A model generated the notes under the pieces. It was given only the letters and a program-made list of their open reading frames with translations. It did no database searches and was not told the DNA's origin. Positions 35,238 to 35,533 of a DNA stretch of 35,533 nucleotides are shown here, piece by piece; position 1 is the first letter of the stretch; every line of letters starts with the position of its first letter. The stretch is taken from NCBI GenBank assembly GCA_900547755.1, contig URIC01000018.1, positions 1-35,533 of the forward strand. The letters run 5' to 3'. A program made the position numbers and the translations under genes. Origin of the DNA: an uncultured Bacteroidales bacterium (GTDB lineage: Bacteria; Bacteroidota; Bacteroidia; Bacteroidales; Muribaculaceae).

Positions 35238-35269
35238 CAAATATATGCAAATTTTTCCAAATGTGCAAA
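35238..35269 (-). promoter_or_regulatory. Promoter of the Lrp-family gene
   Basis: On the minus strand, TTTG (35269-35266), 20-bp spacer, TATATTTG (35245-35238), about 40 bp before the ATG. Confidence 0.65.
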
Positions 35270-35274
35270 AGAAT

Positions 35275-35305
35275 TTTGATATTAATGATATTCATGCTAT
35301 TTTTG
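35275..35305 (+). promoter_or_regulatory. Promoter firing rightward out of the window
   Basis: TTTG (35275-35278), 19-bp spacer, TATTTTTG (35298-35305). Its -33 box is only a few bases from that of the divergent Lrp promoter, so binding by one could affect the other. Confidence 0.6.
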
Positions 35306-35533
35306 TAGGGTAAGGAAAGAAAATATGCCCGTGAGGGTTTAGGTTTTTAGTTGTCTCGAGGGCCTTTCCCGGCTCCGACTCTGACAGCTCGCTGTTTTTC
35401 CGCCAGATTGATGGAATACCCTTGAGTTTACCGGTTCCGACATTGATTACGGACATCATAAGCCGATGGTTTAAGATTTATTGCTGTCCGATAAAACTCA
35501 AATATGGCAATAAAGCATGGCTCGAACGCTGAT
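35306..35533 (+). other. Untranslated leader or unannotated stretch, possible gene start at 35504
   Basis: After the rightward promoter no frame longer than a few codons opens until ATG 35504, which stays open to the window edge (MAIKHGSNAD). If this is the gene served by the promoter, its leader would be nearly 200 bases, long enough for regulatory structure or an RNA; no known riboswitch was recognised. The open frame covers only ten codons and may be chance. Confidence 0.2.

Overview
The window looks like chromosomal DNA of a Bacteroidales bacterium, probably of the Muribaculaceae/Prevotella kind (the family is inference). Signs are the Bacteroidetes promoter pattern (TTTG, 19-20 bp, TAnnTTTG) upstream of many genes, absence of clear Shine-Dalgarno sites, GldE, a SecA of more than 1,100 residues with a C-terminal zinc motif, an orphan TonB-plug outer-membrane barrel, a lysine/polyamine-type Lys9 dehydrogenase next to a U32 peptidase, and a large secreted protein whose C-terminal tail resembles Bacteroidetes sorting or anchoring tails.

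Region 1 (1-6236, +) is a compact block of phage head-tail genes: a frameshifted SU10/DUF5309-like major capsid protein, a small probable connector, a portal, a large beta-rich protein that may be a tail nozzle, and a terminase large subunit that has kept its ATPase but lost its nuclease. Three of the four junctions are ATGA stop/start overlaps. The block stops 10 bp before a host gene on the opposite strand. It is either a decaying prophage edge or a reduced capsid cassette.

Region 2 (6247-11014, -) is housekeeping: carboxynorspermidine-synthase-like dehydrogenase and U32 peptidase (one operon), a GYF_2-TM2 membrane protein, RNase HII and a trans-polyprenyl diphosphate synthase. Region 3 (11135-17672, +) holds polA, whose proofreading motifs appear lost, and secA. 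Region 4 (17766-22308, -) holds an outer-membrane barrel protein and an xseA-xseB-zinc-ribbon operon. Region 5 (22518-27176, +) holds gldE, a 4'-phosphopantetheinyl transferase, argS and a Bax-inhibitor-1 family membrane protein.

Region 6 (27245-28679, -) is a second phage-like patch: T7-lysozyme-type amidase, holin-like protein and two unrecognised small proteins. Region 7 (28979-31221, +) is a two-gene unit coupling an outer-membrane porin-like barrel to a gate-domain inner-membrane transporter. Region 8 holds a 1,067-residue secreted multidomain protein (+) and a convergent Lrp/AsnC regulator (-), separated by a perfect 28-bp inverted repeat. The last 330 bp carry divergent promoters, one firing out of the window.

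No rRNA, tRNA, CRISPR array or insertion sequence was seen. The points most worth following are the reduced phage block with its 4-bp duplication and nuclease-less terminase, the separate lysis-type patch, the porin/gate-transporter pair, the proofreading-dead Pol I, and an inverted repeat flanking the promoter of the secreted protein.
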